Origin: Anaerolineaceae bacterium
GTDB lineage: Bacteria > Chloroflexota > Anaerolineae > Aggregatilineales > Phototrophicaceae
Length of the DNA: 64,000 bases
NCBI GenBank assembly: GCA_020634165.1
Contig: JACKCF010000001.1
Coordinates: 1,240,001-1,304,000 of the forward strand
Direction: 5' to 3'
Below the pieces are notes generated by a model. The model saw only the letters and a program-made list of their open reading frames with translations. It had not been told where the DNA came from and ran no database searches. Shown here piece by piece: positions 7,605-15,986 of this stretch. The number at the start of each line of letters is the position of its first letter. Position 1 is the first letter of the stretch. Position numbers and translations under genes: made by a program.

Positions 7605-9377
7605 ATGACGAGCGTGACCCGTCAGCAGAGCCACCAATTAGATACAATCAATCGCCGTTTACCGATTGTGATCCTGGCGATGGTCGTGGCGAGTGCGCTG
7701 CTGCTGTTGGCGCTGGCCAGTTTTCAATGGCTTTCCCCGGAAGTTGACCGTGAGTTCCGCCAGCGGGGTCTGGCCAATACGACCTCAGTCGAAACGATCC
7801 CAGCAGAGCGCGGCCTGATCTATGACCGTGACGGCGAACCATTGGCCTTCAACCAGATTGAATATCGTTTTGGTGTCAGCCCCAATCTGGTCACGGATCC
7901 GGCGACAGTCGCCCGTGAACTGGCGCTGATCCTCAACCTGGATGAATTTGATATTTACCGCAAGATTACAACCACAACTGGCCCCTGGGTTCTGATCACC
8001 ACAGAAGGTCCGGTATCAGCGGAAGTCGCCCAGCAGGTGCTGGATAACGAAGAACTTTCCTTGCCTACCAGGGGCGAGCGCGTCTGGCGACGTTTTTATC
8101 CACAGGGGACGCTTGCGTCGCAAATCCTGGGCTTTACGATTGACGAGAATGCGACTGGTGCGATGGGCCTGGAGGCTTATTACAACGACCAGTTGGCAGG
8201 CCGGACCATTGATGAAGTCGTCAGCACGGTGCCGCTCTATGCTCCGGAAGCCGTTGACGAAGTTCGGCAGCAAGGTATGGACCTGGTTTTGACGATTGAT
8301 CGTGATCTGCAATTCCTGGTGGAGTCGCGTCTGGCCCAGTACGTTGCCGAAAATAATGCGCAGAGTGGCACAATCATCGTGATGGAATCGCGCACCGGCA
8401 GCATCCTGGCGATGGCCAGCTCGCCGACCTTCGATCCCAATAACTTCATCAATGCCAATGTGGAACTGCTGACGACTCCGGCTATCACCAATACCTATGA
8501 ACCAGGGTCGATTTTCAAAATTCTGACAGTGGCCGCGGCAATTGAATCCGGCACCGTCGATGAAAACTGGACTTACAACGACACCGGTAGCTTAGAGGCT
8601 GCCAGTATCGTCGTACAGAACTCGGACAGAAAATCGTATGGTATTCGCAACGCCACCGAGGTACTCGTCAATTCACTGAATATCGGTGTGGCGACGATGG
8701 CGATGGAAATGGGGCCAGACTTGTTTTATCAGGCCATGCGCCGTTTTGGAATTGGCGCATTGACGCGCATCGACATCAGCGGCGAGGCCAGCGGTATCCT
8801 CAAAGAGCCAGGTGAGAGCGACTGGAGCGAAAGCGACCTGTTGACGAACAGCTTTGGTCAGGGCCTGTCCGTGACGCCGATCCAGATGATTACAGCGGCC
8901 AATGCCATTGCTAATGATGGCCTGATGATGCAGCCGCGCATCGTACAGCAGCGCATCGTTGGTGATGATGTGCAGAATATTGAGCCAGTTGTGCTGCGGC
9001 GCGTCATCGGTATTGATACAGCCCATGCGGTGCGCGATATGATGGTTCAGGTCGTGCTGGACCCCAATGGAGCCAACCTGGCGGCTGTGCCTGGGTATTC
9101 CATTGCAGGCAAAACAGGCACCGCGCAAATCCCGAATGCGGTCGGCTATGAAGAAGGCACGTCCATCGCCAGCTTTATTGGGTTCTTCCCGGCGGATGAC
9201 CCGCGCGTGACGGTGCTCATCCGGCTGGATAGACCAGCAGGTTATTGGGGCAGCCGGACGGCGGCCCCCGCTTTCCAGGATTTAGCCGAGCAATTGGTAC
9301 TCTATCTGGCGATTCCGAATGATACCGTTCGTCTGAATCTGGCGGCCCAGGGTGGCCATACGAGTACGGTCCGCTAG
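7605..9377 (+). CDS. ftsI: Peptidoglycan transpeptidase FtsI / PBP2-type penicillin-binding protein
   Basis: This class B penicillin-binding protein of 590 residues cross-links septal peptidoglycan with FtsW. It has one N-terminal transmembrane helix (about 20-41), a dimerization domain that begins around ERGLIYDRDGEPLA (68-81), and the transpeptidase domain. The catalytic motifs are Ser302-I-F-Lys305, Ser357-L-N and Lys502-T-G (AGKTGTAQIP). No PASTA domain is present after the catalytic domain. It lies 36 bases after the ftsL-like gene and before a 216-base spacer that holds a dispersed repeat. Confidence 0.95.
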   Translation: MTSVTRQQSHQLDTINRRLPIVILAMVVASALLLLALASFQWLSPEVDREFRQRGLANTTSVETIPAERGLIYDRDGEPLAFNQIEYRFGVSPNLVTDPATVARELALILNLDEFDIYRKITTTTGPWVLITTEGPVSAEVAQQVLDNEELSLPTRGERVWRRFYPQGTLASQILGFTIDENATGAMGLEAYYNDQLAGRTIDEVVSTVPLYAPEAVDEVRQQGMDLVLTIDRDLQFLVESRLAQYVAENNAQSGTIIVMESRTGSILAMASSPTFDPNNFINANVELLTTPAITNTYEPGSIFKILTVAAAIESGTVDENWTYNDTGSLEAASIVVQNSDRKSYGIRNATEVLVNSLNIGVATMAMEMGPDLFYQAMRRFGIGALTRIDISGEASGILKEPGESDWSESDLLTNSFGQGLSVTPIQMITAANAIANDGLMMQPRIVQQRIVGDDVQNIEPVVLRRVIGIDTAHAVRDMMVQVVLDPNGANLAAVPGYSIAGKTGTAQIPNAVGYEEGTSIASFIGFFPADDPRVTVLIRLDRPAGYWGSRTAAPAFQDLAEQLVLYLAIPNDTVRLNLAAQGGHTSTVR

Positions 9378-9407
9378 CGATATGAATGGCCTTTTCCCTT
9401 TGGACCC

Positions 9408-9516
9408 CACCCCTAATTCCCCTCCTCATGAGGTGAGGGGACAACTGCCTGCCGATGCGGTTCATGATAAGGCAGCCTTCCCCCTCATGGGGGAAGGACC
9501 GAGGATAGGGGTTGAG
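9408..9516. repeat. Dispersed hairpin repeat, copy 1
   Basis: This roughly 109-base element is in the ftsI-mraY spacer. Its ends are imperfect inverted repeats (CACCCCTAA and TAGGGGTTGAG). Inside are two hairpins: CCCCTC/GAGGGG around the palindrome CCTCATGAGG, and a perfect 9-bp stem CCTTCCCCC / GGGGGAAGG (9476-9497) with a TCAT loop. A second copy with the same layout is at 14598-14708. It codes for nothing visible; a MITE- or REP-like element is likely. Confidence 0.75.
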
Positions 9517-9593
9517 AGTCCGACAGGAGAACGAACCAAACAGGCCTTTGTCCTGCACAGATGTAGGTCGTAGGCTATTGAAAAAGGGGTGAT

Positions 9594-10622
9594 ATGGGGA
9601 CACAACTTCCGTTAGCGTTATCAGTCGGTGGGGCGACTTTCCTGCTGGGCGTCATCTGGGGCGGCCCATTTGTGGAAATCCTGCGACGGCTGCGCATCGG
9701 CAAGCAGATTCGCATCGAACTACAGGATTCGCATGGCCACAAGGTCGGTACACCGACGATGGGCGGCATCATGATTATCGTGCCGACGGTGCTGCTCACC
9801 CTCGCCTTGAGCATTGCGCGTATTGTTCAGGATGGGCAAGGTGCCAGTGTGCTGCTGCCCCTGTTTGTGCTGGTTGGGTTCGCCTTCCTGGGCCTGATTG
9901 ATGATTGGGAAGGTATTCAGCTCTCGCGCGGGGTACATGGTGAGGGTCTGCCTGGGCGGGTAAAATTCGCGGCACAACTCGTGCTGGCGACGATTACAGC
10001 CGTGATGTTGTCGCTGTACCAGGGTGGTTTTACTTTTGCCAATACCATTCTGATTCCCCTCATCGCCATCCCAATCCCACTATCACCGATCTTCTTCATT
10101 CCATTGACCGTTTTCATCATCGTCGGCATGTCCAACGCGGTGAATCTGACGGATGGCATGGATGGTCTGGCGGGTATTATCTGTGCCAGTGCCTTTGCCG
10201 CTTATGGCATTATCGCCTTCTTGCAGGGCCAGATATTCGTCGTGCAGTTGTGTTTTATTCTGGTAGGGGCCTGTTTCGCCTTCCTGTGGTTTAACGCGCA
10301 TCCGGCCCAGTTGTTCATGGGCGATACGGGTTCGCTGGCCCTGGGCGCGACCCTGGGCACGATTGCCGTCATGACCGGACAATGGCTGCTGCTGCCCGTT
10401 GTGGCGATTGTCCCCGTGATGGAAACAATCAGCGTCATGTTGCAGGTGGCATCTGCCAAGCTGACGCGCCGCTACCTGGGCGAAGATATTCGTATTTTTC
10501 GGCGGGCACCGCTGCATCACCATTTTGAACTGGGTGGATGGAGTGAAACGCAGGTTGTACAACGCTTTTGGCTGGTGGGCCTGTTGAGCGCGATGGTAGG
10601 TGTCGCCCTCGCCCTGGTTTAA
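9594..10622 (+). CDS. mraY: Phospho-N-acetylmuramoyl-pentapeptide transferase MraY
   Basis: MraY transfers phospho-MurNAc-pentapeptide from UDP to undecaprenyl phosphate to form lipid I at the inner face of the membrane. The 342 residues are slightly shorter than in proteobacteria (about 360) and predict about ten transmembrane helices. Family motifs are visible: GTPTMGGIMI near the N-terminus, LIDDWEG, the catalytic aspartate run in NLTDGMDGLAG, HPAQLFMGDTGSLALG and the terminal APLHHHFELGG. An AAAAAGGGG-type ribosome site precedes the ATG. It is the first gene after the repeat element and is followed by murD after 60 bases. Confidence 0.97.
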   Translation: MGTQLPLALSVGGATFLLGVIWGGPFVEILRRLRIGKQIRIELQDSHGHKVGTPTMGGIMIIVPTVLLTLALSIARIVQDGQGASVLLPLFVLVGFAFLGLIDDWEGIQLSRGVHGEGLPGRVKFAAQLVLATITAVMLSLYQGGFTFANTILIPLIAIPIPLSPIFFIPLTVFIIVGMSNAVNLTDGMDGLAGIICASAFAAYGIIAFLQGQIFVVQLCFILVGACFAFLWFNAHPAQLFMGDTGSLALGATLGTIAVMTGQWLLLPVVAIVPVMETISVMLQVASAKLTRRYLGEDIRIFRRAPLHHHFELGGWSETQVVQRFWLVGLLSAMVGVALALV

Positions 10623-10682
10623 GGGGGACGCGGTATAATTGGGCACGGATTGAACTGTGTTCACAACGGAAAGAGACCATAG

Positions 10683-12107
10683 GTGGATAGGTTCGGGGAT
10701 ATCAAGCATGATCTGAAAGGCAAACATGTCATTGTGCTCGGCTTTGGTCGGCAGGGACGGGCATTGGCGCGTTGGCTGCCGTCTCAGGGCGCGATGGTGA
10801 CTGTCAGCGACAAGCGTTCGCGCGAGCAGTTGAATCTGGGTACGACCGATTTTGTCAATGTCGATTTTGTGCTGGGTGACCATCCGCTGACGCTGCTGGA
10901 CGATGCCGACCTGATTTGTGTCTCTGGCGGTGTTTCCCTGGAATTGCCGCTGCTGCAAGAGGCCATCGAACGCGGTGTACCGATTACCAATGATGCTCAG
11001 TTGTTCATGGAACGTTGTGCCGCGCCTGTGATCGGTATCACGGGCAGCGCTGGCAAAACCACGACGACCACGCTGGTTGGTCAGATCATCGCGGCGGCAG
11101 GCTTTACGACGCACATCGGCGGCAATATTGGCGATGTCCTGCTGGACCAGCTTGACGAGATCAAACCCGACCATATCGTGGTTATGGAGTTGTCCTCTTT
11201 CCAGTTGGAGTTGATGACGACCAGCCCGCGCGTGGCGGCGGTGCTCAATATCACGCCAAATCATCTGGATCGTCATAAGACGATGGAACGCTATATGACA
11301 GCCAAAGCCAATATTGTGCGTTACCAGATGCCGGAAGATGTGGCGGTTTTGTGCAAAGATGATGAAGGGTCATCGGCCCTGGAATCTATCGTTGTGCCCG
11401 ACGAATTGGTCTGGTTCAGCATGTATGACATGGTAGCAGATGGAGCATTTCTTATGGGTGATCGGCTGATGCTGGCCGGATCAGCCAGCTACGATTACGT
11501 TCCGCATGTGCTGATGGAACGCAGTGAAATCCCGCTGCGCGGCGATCATAACGTCAGTAATGTGCTGGCAGCCTGCGCAATTACAGGCGCGATGGGTCTG
11601 GCGCTTGATCTGCCAGGTGTCGAGCCGGAGACAATGGCCCAGGTGATTCGTGACTTCAAGCCCGTTGAACATCGGCTGGAAGTCGTGCGCGTCGTGGATG
11701 ATGTCACCTATATCAACGACAGCATCGCGACCGCACCGGAACGCCTGATTGCCGACCTGCGCAGCTTTGAAGAACCGCTGGTGCTGCTGCTCGGCGGTGC
11801 TGATAAAGACCTCCCCTGGCAGGATGCCCTGCACATGGCGCTGCAAAAGTCGCGGCATATCGTCTTGTTTGGCCAGGAAGGCGAAAAACAGGTCCGTACC
11901 AAAGTCATGCGGATGCTGCGCTTATTAGGGGCTGATCAGCGCCATGTGACCACAGCCGATACGCTTGATGAGGCGGTGAAAGTGGCCAGGGGCATTGCCC
12001 AGGCCGGGGATGTTGTGCTGCTTTCTCCGGGTGGGACGAGCTACGATGCCTACCCAGACTTTGCAGCGCGCGGCGAGCACTTCCGTAAGATTGTGTCGGA
12101 TTTGTAA
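10683..12107 (+). CDS. murD: UDP-N-acetylmuramoylalanine--D-glutamate ligase MurD
   Basis: MurD adds D-glutamate to UDP-MurNAc-L-alanine in the cytoplasm. The 474 residues show the three Mur ligase domains: an N-terminal UDP-binding Rossmann fold (HVIVLGFGRQGRALARWL), the central ATPase with P-loop GSAGKTTTT and the ELSSFQLE and ITPNHLDRH segments, and the C-terminal domain (EHRLEVV, INDSIATAPE, LLLGGADKDL). These motifs separate MurD from MurC, MurE and MurF. The start is GTG at 10683, after a GGAAAGAGA ribosome site. It is in the expected order mraY-murD-ftsW. Confidence 0.95.
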   Translation: MDRFGDIKHDLKGKHVIVLGFGRQGRALARWLPSQGAMVTVSDKRSREQLNLGTTDFVNVDFVLGDHPLTLLDDADLICVSGGVSLELPLLQEAIERGVPITNDAQLFMERCAAPVIGITGSAGKTTTTTLVGQIIAAAGFTTHIGGNIGDVLLDQLDEIKPDHIVVMELSSFQLELMTTSPRVAAVLNITPNHLDRHKTMERYMTAKANIVRYQMPEDVAVLCKDDEGSSALESIVVPDELVWFSMYDMVADGAFLMGDRLMLAGSASYDYVPHVLMERSEIPLRGDHNVSNVLAACAITGAMGLALDLPGVEPETMAQVIRDFKPVEHRLEVVRVVDDVTYINDSIATAPERLIADLRSFEEPLVLLLGGADKDLPWQDALHMALQKSRHIVLFGQEGEKQVRTKVMRMLRLLGADQRHVTTADTLDEAVKVARGIAQAGDVVLLSPGGTSYDAYPDFAARGEHFRKIVSDL

Positions 12108-12110
12108 GGT

Positions 12111-12123
12111 CACGAAATTCGTG
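12111..12123. promoter_or_regulatory. Small palindrome in the murD-ftsW spacer
   Basis: CACGAA-A-TTCGTG is a perfect 6-bp inverted repeat right after the murD stop. A perfect TATAAT lies at 12133-12138 but has no convincing -35 partner. It may mark an internal promoter or operator for ftsW. Confidence 0.3.
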
Positions 12124-12274
12124 TATGATCATTATAATGAAGTCATAAGTGTTACTGAATCTAAACGTACCACCTGTATGCAGTCATCAGGTTTGAGAGT
12201 AACGCGCAGCCACTAATAGGGCTGTGATCATCGTGAACAAGCTGGCCCCGCCAAAGGGCCTTTGGGGATACGAT

Positions 12275-13591
12275 ATGACAGAGCGGAGTTTGAACGGCCC
12301 TGGAGCTTTACAACGCGGTGCGCGGTCGGCAGCGGCTGTGCCCATGAATGCCCAGGATCGCCCAGCAGAAGAAAAAATGAGCCTGTGGGCGACGCTCGAT
12401 AAGCCGCTGCTGATTATCGTGGGTCTGCTGCTTGTCATCGGCAGCATGATGGTATTCAGTACCACCTTCAACTGGAGCCTGGAATCGCGCGGCTCGTCTA
12501 CAGCCATCTTTTTACAGGACCATATGCGTAATGTGGCGTTGGGCGTGGTGGCACTCGTTTTCTTCACGATTATTGACTACCGCTTCTGGAAGCGATTCAG
12601 TCCGCTGGTATTCCTGGCGACCTTGGGCGCGCTGATTGCCGTAAACTTCTTCGGCGATGATGTGTTTAACGCCCGCCGTTCGCTGATTGGTGGCCGTTTG
12701 CAGCCATCCGAGTTAGCAGAATTCACGACTGTCTTCTATATGGCGGCCTGGATGAGCGCTCGCAACACCCGTGTGACCAGCATTTTGCATGGTCTGATTC
12801 CCTTCGCTGTGCTGATTGGTGCGCTGGTAATCCCGATTGCCCTGCAACCGGATTTGTCGTCTGCGGTGGTTATTACTATCACAGCCGTGACGATGTTCTT
12901 CCTGGCTGGGGCGCGGGTCTGGCATTTCGTACTGGTTGGTTTGGGCGGTATCGCCAGTGCCCTTGTCGTCTTACAGACCAGCATCACAGCACAGGATCGC
13001 GTGTCATCTTACCTGGCTGGTCTGACGGACCCCACCCAGGCTGGTTATCACACGCAGCAGGCGATCATCGCCTTTGTGAATGGTGGCTGGTTTGGCATGG
13101 GCTTGGGCCAGGGTACTCAGAAGTTCAACAATGCGCTGCCTGCACCCCATACGGATAGTATCTTCGCAGTCATTGGCGAGGAACTGGGTGTGGTAGGTGC
13201 GGCGCTGGTTGTGGCCCTGTTCGTAGCCTTTGTGGTGCGTGGCTTCCAGATCGCTCGTCGCGCGAATGACGGTTACGGCGCGTTGATGACCACAGGCTTT
13301 ACGGTCTGGGTGGCTGTGCAGGCGCTATTGAATATCGCCGTTATGACGAATGTGATTCCGGCATCGGGTTTGCCGCTCCCCTTTATTAGTTACGGTGGTT
13401 CCGCCTTGCTGGTGTTGATGATGGGCGTCGGCTTGATGTTGAGCGTCAGCCGCGTCGCCACCCTACGGCTGAACACAGCCAAACGGAGGTCAACTGGTGC
13501 GACTACTGATTGGAGCTGGGGGAACCGGCGGGCACGTTTATCCCGCACTAGCCGTAGCGGAAGTCCTGCACAGGTCCGGCGACGGCCATGA
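12275..13591 (+). CDS. ftsW: Septal peptidoglycan glycosyltransferase FtsW (SEDS family)
   Basis: FtsW polymerizes lipid II together with its partner penicillin-binding protein FtsI. About 438 residues with roughly ten transmembrane segments are predicted. Family landmarks include FKRFSPLVFLATLG-like and LQPSELAEF segments, IALQPDLSSAVVI (with the catalytic-site Asp of SEDS proteins), GGWFGMGLGQGTQKF, AVIGEELGVVGA and PLPFISYGGSALLV. The ATG at 12275 is preferred over GTG at 12224 because GGGGATA precedes it at good spacing. The C-terminal 30 residues are encoded in the region that overlaps murG by 95 bases, and they are basic and low in complexity. Confidence 0.93.
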   Translation: MTERSLNGPGALQRGARSAAAVPMNAQDRPAEEKMSLWATLDKPLLIIVGLLLVIGSMMVFSTTFNWSLESRGSSTAIFLQDHMRNVALGVVALVFFTIIDYRFWKRFSPLVFLATLGALIAVNFFGDDVFNARRSLIGGRLQPSELAEFTTVFYMAAWMSARNTRVTSILHGLIPFAVLIGALVIPIALQPDLSSAVVITITAVTMFFLAGARVWHFVLVGLGGIASALVVLQTSITAQDRVSSYLAGLTDPTQAGYHTQQAIIAFVNGGWFGMGLGQGTQKFNNALPAPHTDSIFAVIGEELGVVGAALVVALFVAFVVRGFQIARRANDGYGALMTTGFTVWVAVQALLNIAVMTNVIPASGLPLPFISYGGSALLVLMMGVGLMLSVSRVATLRLNTAKRRSTGATTDWSWGNRRARLSRTSRSGSPAQVRRRP

Positions 13592-14597
13592 GCTGACCTT
13601 CATCGGTACGCGCGGCGGCGGTGGCTTCGAGAAGCAGTTGGTCGATGCCTACGACGTACCGTTTGCAGCCTATGGCGAGGTATTTGCAGGTCCCATCGTC
13701 GGCGTGAACCCCTTACGGGCCATCAGCAGCAGCGTCAAAATGGGCATCGGCGTTTTGCAGGCCTTCACATTCCTGGGTAAGCATAAACCACAAGCCATTC
13801 TGCTGACGGGCGGTTGGGCCAATGTTCCGGTAGCACTGGCAGCGCGCGCGCGTGGTATCCCCATGTTAATCTATCTCCCTGATATTGAACCTGGCAGCAC
13901 GATTAAGGTACTCAGTCGTTTTGCCGCCAAAATTGCCACGACAGTCGATGCCTCGGCCCAGTTCTTCAAACCAGGGCACACCGTTGCGACGGGTTATCCG
14001 CTGCGTGGAGCGTTTATGTCGGCCACACGCGAACAAGGCATTGCGCATTTTGGCCTTTCGCCGGAGCGCAAAACGCTGCTGATTACAGGCGGCAGTCGCG
14101 GCGCGCGCAGCATCAACCAGGCGATTGAAGCGATTCTGCCGGACTTGCTGCAAGATGGCATTCAGGTGATCCACGTTACGGGCAACCTCGACTGGGAGCG
14201 CTCACAGGCGGCGACGGCCAATCTGCCGGATGCCACGAATTACTATCCCTTTGCGTATTGCGATCAGATGCACCTGGCCTATGCGGCCTCTGATGTGGTC
14301 GTCGCGCGCGCCGGGGCGAGTACGCTCGGAGAACTGCCTTTTTATGGCCTGCCTGGGATTCTGGTGCCATATCCTCATGCTTGGCGTTATCAGCGCGTGA
14401 ATGCCGACTACTTAGCGGAACGCGGGGCAGCAATCCGGCTGGATGATGAGAAAATGGCAGATGCCTTATTGCCCACGATACGCAGCCTGATGTACGATGA
14501 AGGCAAGTTGTCGGCGATGAAAGCCAGCGCGAAAGCACTGGGTACGGGCCAGGGCGCTCAGCACATCGCTGATTTGCTGATAGAATTGGCAGTATAA
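13497..14597 (+). CDS. murG: Lipid II synthase MurG
   Basis: MurG is the GT28 glycosyltransferase that adds GlcNAc to lipid I on the cytoplasmic membrane face. The 366 residues start MRLLIGAGGTGGHVYPALAV, where GGTGGH is the family's N-terminal signature, so the GTG at 13497 is right even though it lies inside ftsW. The C-terminal UDP-GlcNAc domain has ITGGSRGARSINQA, ARAGASTLGELPFYG and the PYPHAWRYQRVNADYL segment. An AACGGAGGT ribosome site inside ftsW (GGAGG) stands just upstream. A repeat-bearing spacer follows. Confidence 0.96.
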   Translation: MRLLIGAGGTGGHVYPALAVAEVLHRSGDGHELTFIGTRGGGGFEKQLVDAYDVPFAAYGEVFAGPIVGVNPLRAISSSVKMGIGVLQAFTFLGKHKPQAILLTGGWANVPVALAARARGIPMLIYLPDIEPGSTIKVLSRFAAKIATTVDASAQFFKPGHTVATGYPLRGAFMSATREQGIAHFGLSPERKTLLITGGSRGARSINQAIEAILPDLLQDGIQVIHVTGNLDWERSQAATANLPDATNYYPFAYCDQMHLAYAASDVVVARAGASTLGELPFYGLPGILVPYPHAWRYQRVNADYLAERGAAIRLDDEKMADALLPTIRSLMYDEGKLSAMKASAKALGTGQGAQHIADLLIELAV

Positions 14598-14708
14598 GAC
14601 TCCTCCCCTAAATCTCCTCCCCGAAGGAGAGGGGACTTTGAAAGGTGATCTGCCCGCATAAGGGGCATCCTTCCTCCTTCGGGGGAAGGACTGAGGATGG
14701 GGGTCTGG
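14598..14708. repeat. Dispersed hairpin repeat, copy 2
   Basis: This has the same architecture as the element at 9408-9516: outer CCTCCCCTAAAT / GAGGATGGGGG arms, a first hairpin in CTCCTCCCCGAAGGAGAGGGG, a central GATCTGCCCGCATAAGG segment, and a second stem CCTTCCTCC / GGGGGAAGG with a TTC loop and one wobble. It lies directly after the murG stop. The rest of the spacer (14709-14836) shows only a possible GATAAT -10 element at 14751-14756. Confidence 0.7.
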
Positions 14709-14836
14709 TAAGTGGCTGGGTTTTTCAGTTTGTGTCTAAGATAAATACGCGATAATGAAGTATTGTAGACAGTCATAAGCAGCGTCATGAATAGGAACAG
14801 CATGGAACATCCAACACCTGGACGGAGTGTGCCTGA

Positions 14837-15409
14837 ATGCTAGAGCTATCAGTCATCGTCTGGTTGATGTCAGCTTATTTCGGCTACATCGGGATTCTGC
14901 GCGGCTTCACCAAAGAGGTGATTTCGCTGGCAGGTATCATGCTGGGCCTGTTTGCCATGTTCCAGTTCGATAGCACGATTCGCTTTGAATTGTTTGCTTC
15001 GCTGCCGCCGGACCAGCTTTTTTACGTACAGTGCGTCCTGTTCCTGATTATTGTTTTCTTTTCCTACCAACAGCGTGCCATTGTCGGTATCCAGGCAGTG
15101 CGTGAACGCGCCAACCCACGCGCGAGCAATCGTGGACGCGACCCCTTGCAATCGCGCGTATTGGGCGGCCTCATCGGGCTGGTGAACGGCTATCTCGTCT
15201 CTGGCACGTTGTGGTATTTTCTGGACATCAACCGACTGGCAGGTTCCGGTGACTATCCGCTGGCGCCTTACATTACAGCGCCACTGGCCAATACAGCTAA
15301 TGCAGCAGCCATCAACAATCTGCCGCTGTACCTGCTGACGCAGAATGACGGTAATTTGCTGGCGTTGGCTGTGGTATTCTTGTTCATCCTTGTGCTCATC
15401 CTGATTTAA
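14837..15409 (+). CDS. CvpA-like membrane protein 1
   Basis: This 190-residue protein has four predicted transmembrane segments and resembles the CvpA (colicin V production) family: an N-terminal helix, the G-x-L-R-G-F-T-K-E motif (residues 20-28), a second helix, a basic cytoplasmic loop with NPRASNRGRDPL, then GGLIGLVNGYLVSGTLWYFL and a C-terminal helix. CvpA proteins affect envelope integrity, but their biochemical role is unsettled. It is followed by a paralogue 43 bases on; both sit between murG and murC. No enzyme motif is seen. Confidence 0.65.
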   Translation: MLELSVIVWLMSAYFGYIGILRGFTKEVISLAGIMLGLFAMFQFDSTIRFELFASLPPDQLFYVQCVLFLIIVFFSYQQRAIVGIQAVRERANPRASNRGRDPLQSRVLGGLIGLVNGYLVSGTLWYFLDINRLAGSGDYPLAPYITAPLANTANAAAINNLPLYLLTQNDGNLLALAVVFLFILVLILI

Positions 15410-15452
15410 GCGGCGTCCCAACGGCGTCCATCGGCAGACGACGGAAGCAACT

Positions 15453-15977
15453 ATGATTCAATTGTCTTCTTTTATGTGGGCTACCGCCATCTTCTTCGGA
15501 GTGATGGGCTTTTTGCGCGGCTGGACACGCGAACTGATCGCGATGGCAGGCGTACTGCTGGCGATCTTCGCACTGTTCCAGTTTGACTCCTTCCTGCGCA
15601 GTACGGTCTTCGTATTGATGGACCCATCCCAGAGCTTCTGGATACAGGCGATGATCTTCATCATCTTCGTGTTCATCGTCTATAACGCTAATGGTGTTGA
15701 TGACCAACAACGCAGTCAGGAATTCGATCTGCAAGAGAGCCTTTTGGGCAGCATCGCTGGACTGGTGAATGGCTATCTGGTTGGCGGTACGCTGTGGTAT
15801 TTCCTCGACATTAACGAGTATCCGATCCCGCAGGTGTTGGCCCCCGCGCTGAATTCGCCTTCGGGACAGTCGATTGGTGCCATGCCGATTGTGCTCCTGA
15901 GTGGCGTTAGCGGCGGCGGCGACTCACTGGCGATCCTCGTCGTGATTTTACTGGTCGTCGTGCTGTATATCGCTTAG
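15453..15977 (+). CDS. CvpA-like membrane protein 2
   Basis: This 174-residue paralogue of the preceding gene has the same plan: an N-terminal helix, FLRGWTRELIAMAG (compare ILRGFTKEVISLAG), LFQFDS, a loop, GSIAGLVNGYLVGGTLWYFLDIN and a C-terminal helix. The shared LVNGYLV-x-GTLWYFLDIN block shows a tandem duplication. The stop is nine bases before the murC start, so it should be cotranscribed with murC and murB. A role in wall synthesis or divisome placement is inferred from context only. Confidence 0.65.
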   Translation: MIQLSSFMWATAIFFGVMGFLRGWTRELIAMAGVLLAIFALFQFDSFLRSTVFVLMDPSQSFWIQAMIFIIFVFIVYNANGVDDQQRSQEFDLQESLLGSIAGLVNGYLVGGTLWYFLDINEYPIPQVLAPALNSPSGQSIGAMPIVLLSGVSGGGDSLAILVVILLVVVLYIA

Positions 15978-15986
15978 TAAGCTCCT

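Noticed and set aside
10083..11276. Minus-strand open frame of 397 codons across mraY and murD
   Set aside because: It runs antisense to two well-supported genes, is rich in His, Gln and Arg as such shadows are, and shows no family motif.
13450..13600. Frameshift at the end of ftsW
   Set aside because: The FtsW core ends normally after the SYGGSALLV helix and the murG frame is complete, so a true overlap is simpler than an error.
14788..14842. 18-codon open frame overlapping the first CvpA-like start
   Set aside because: It lacks a good ribosome site and has no sign of conservation visible here.
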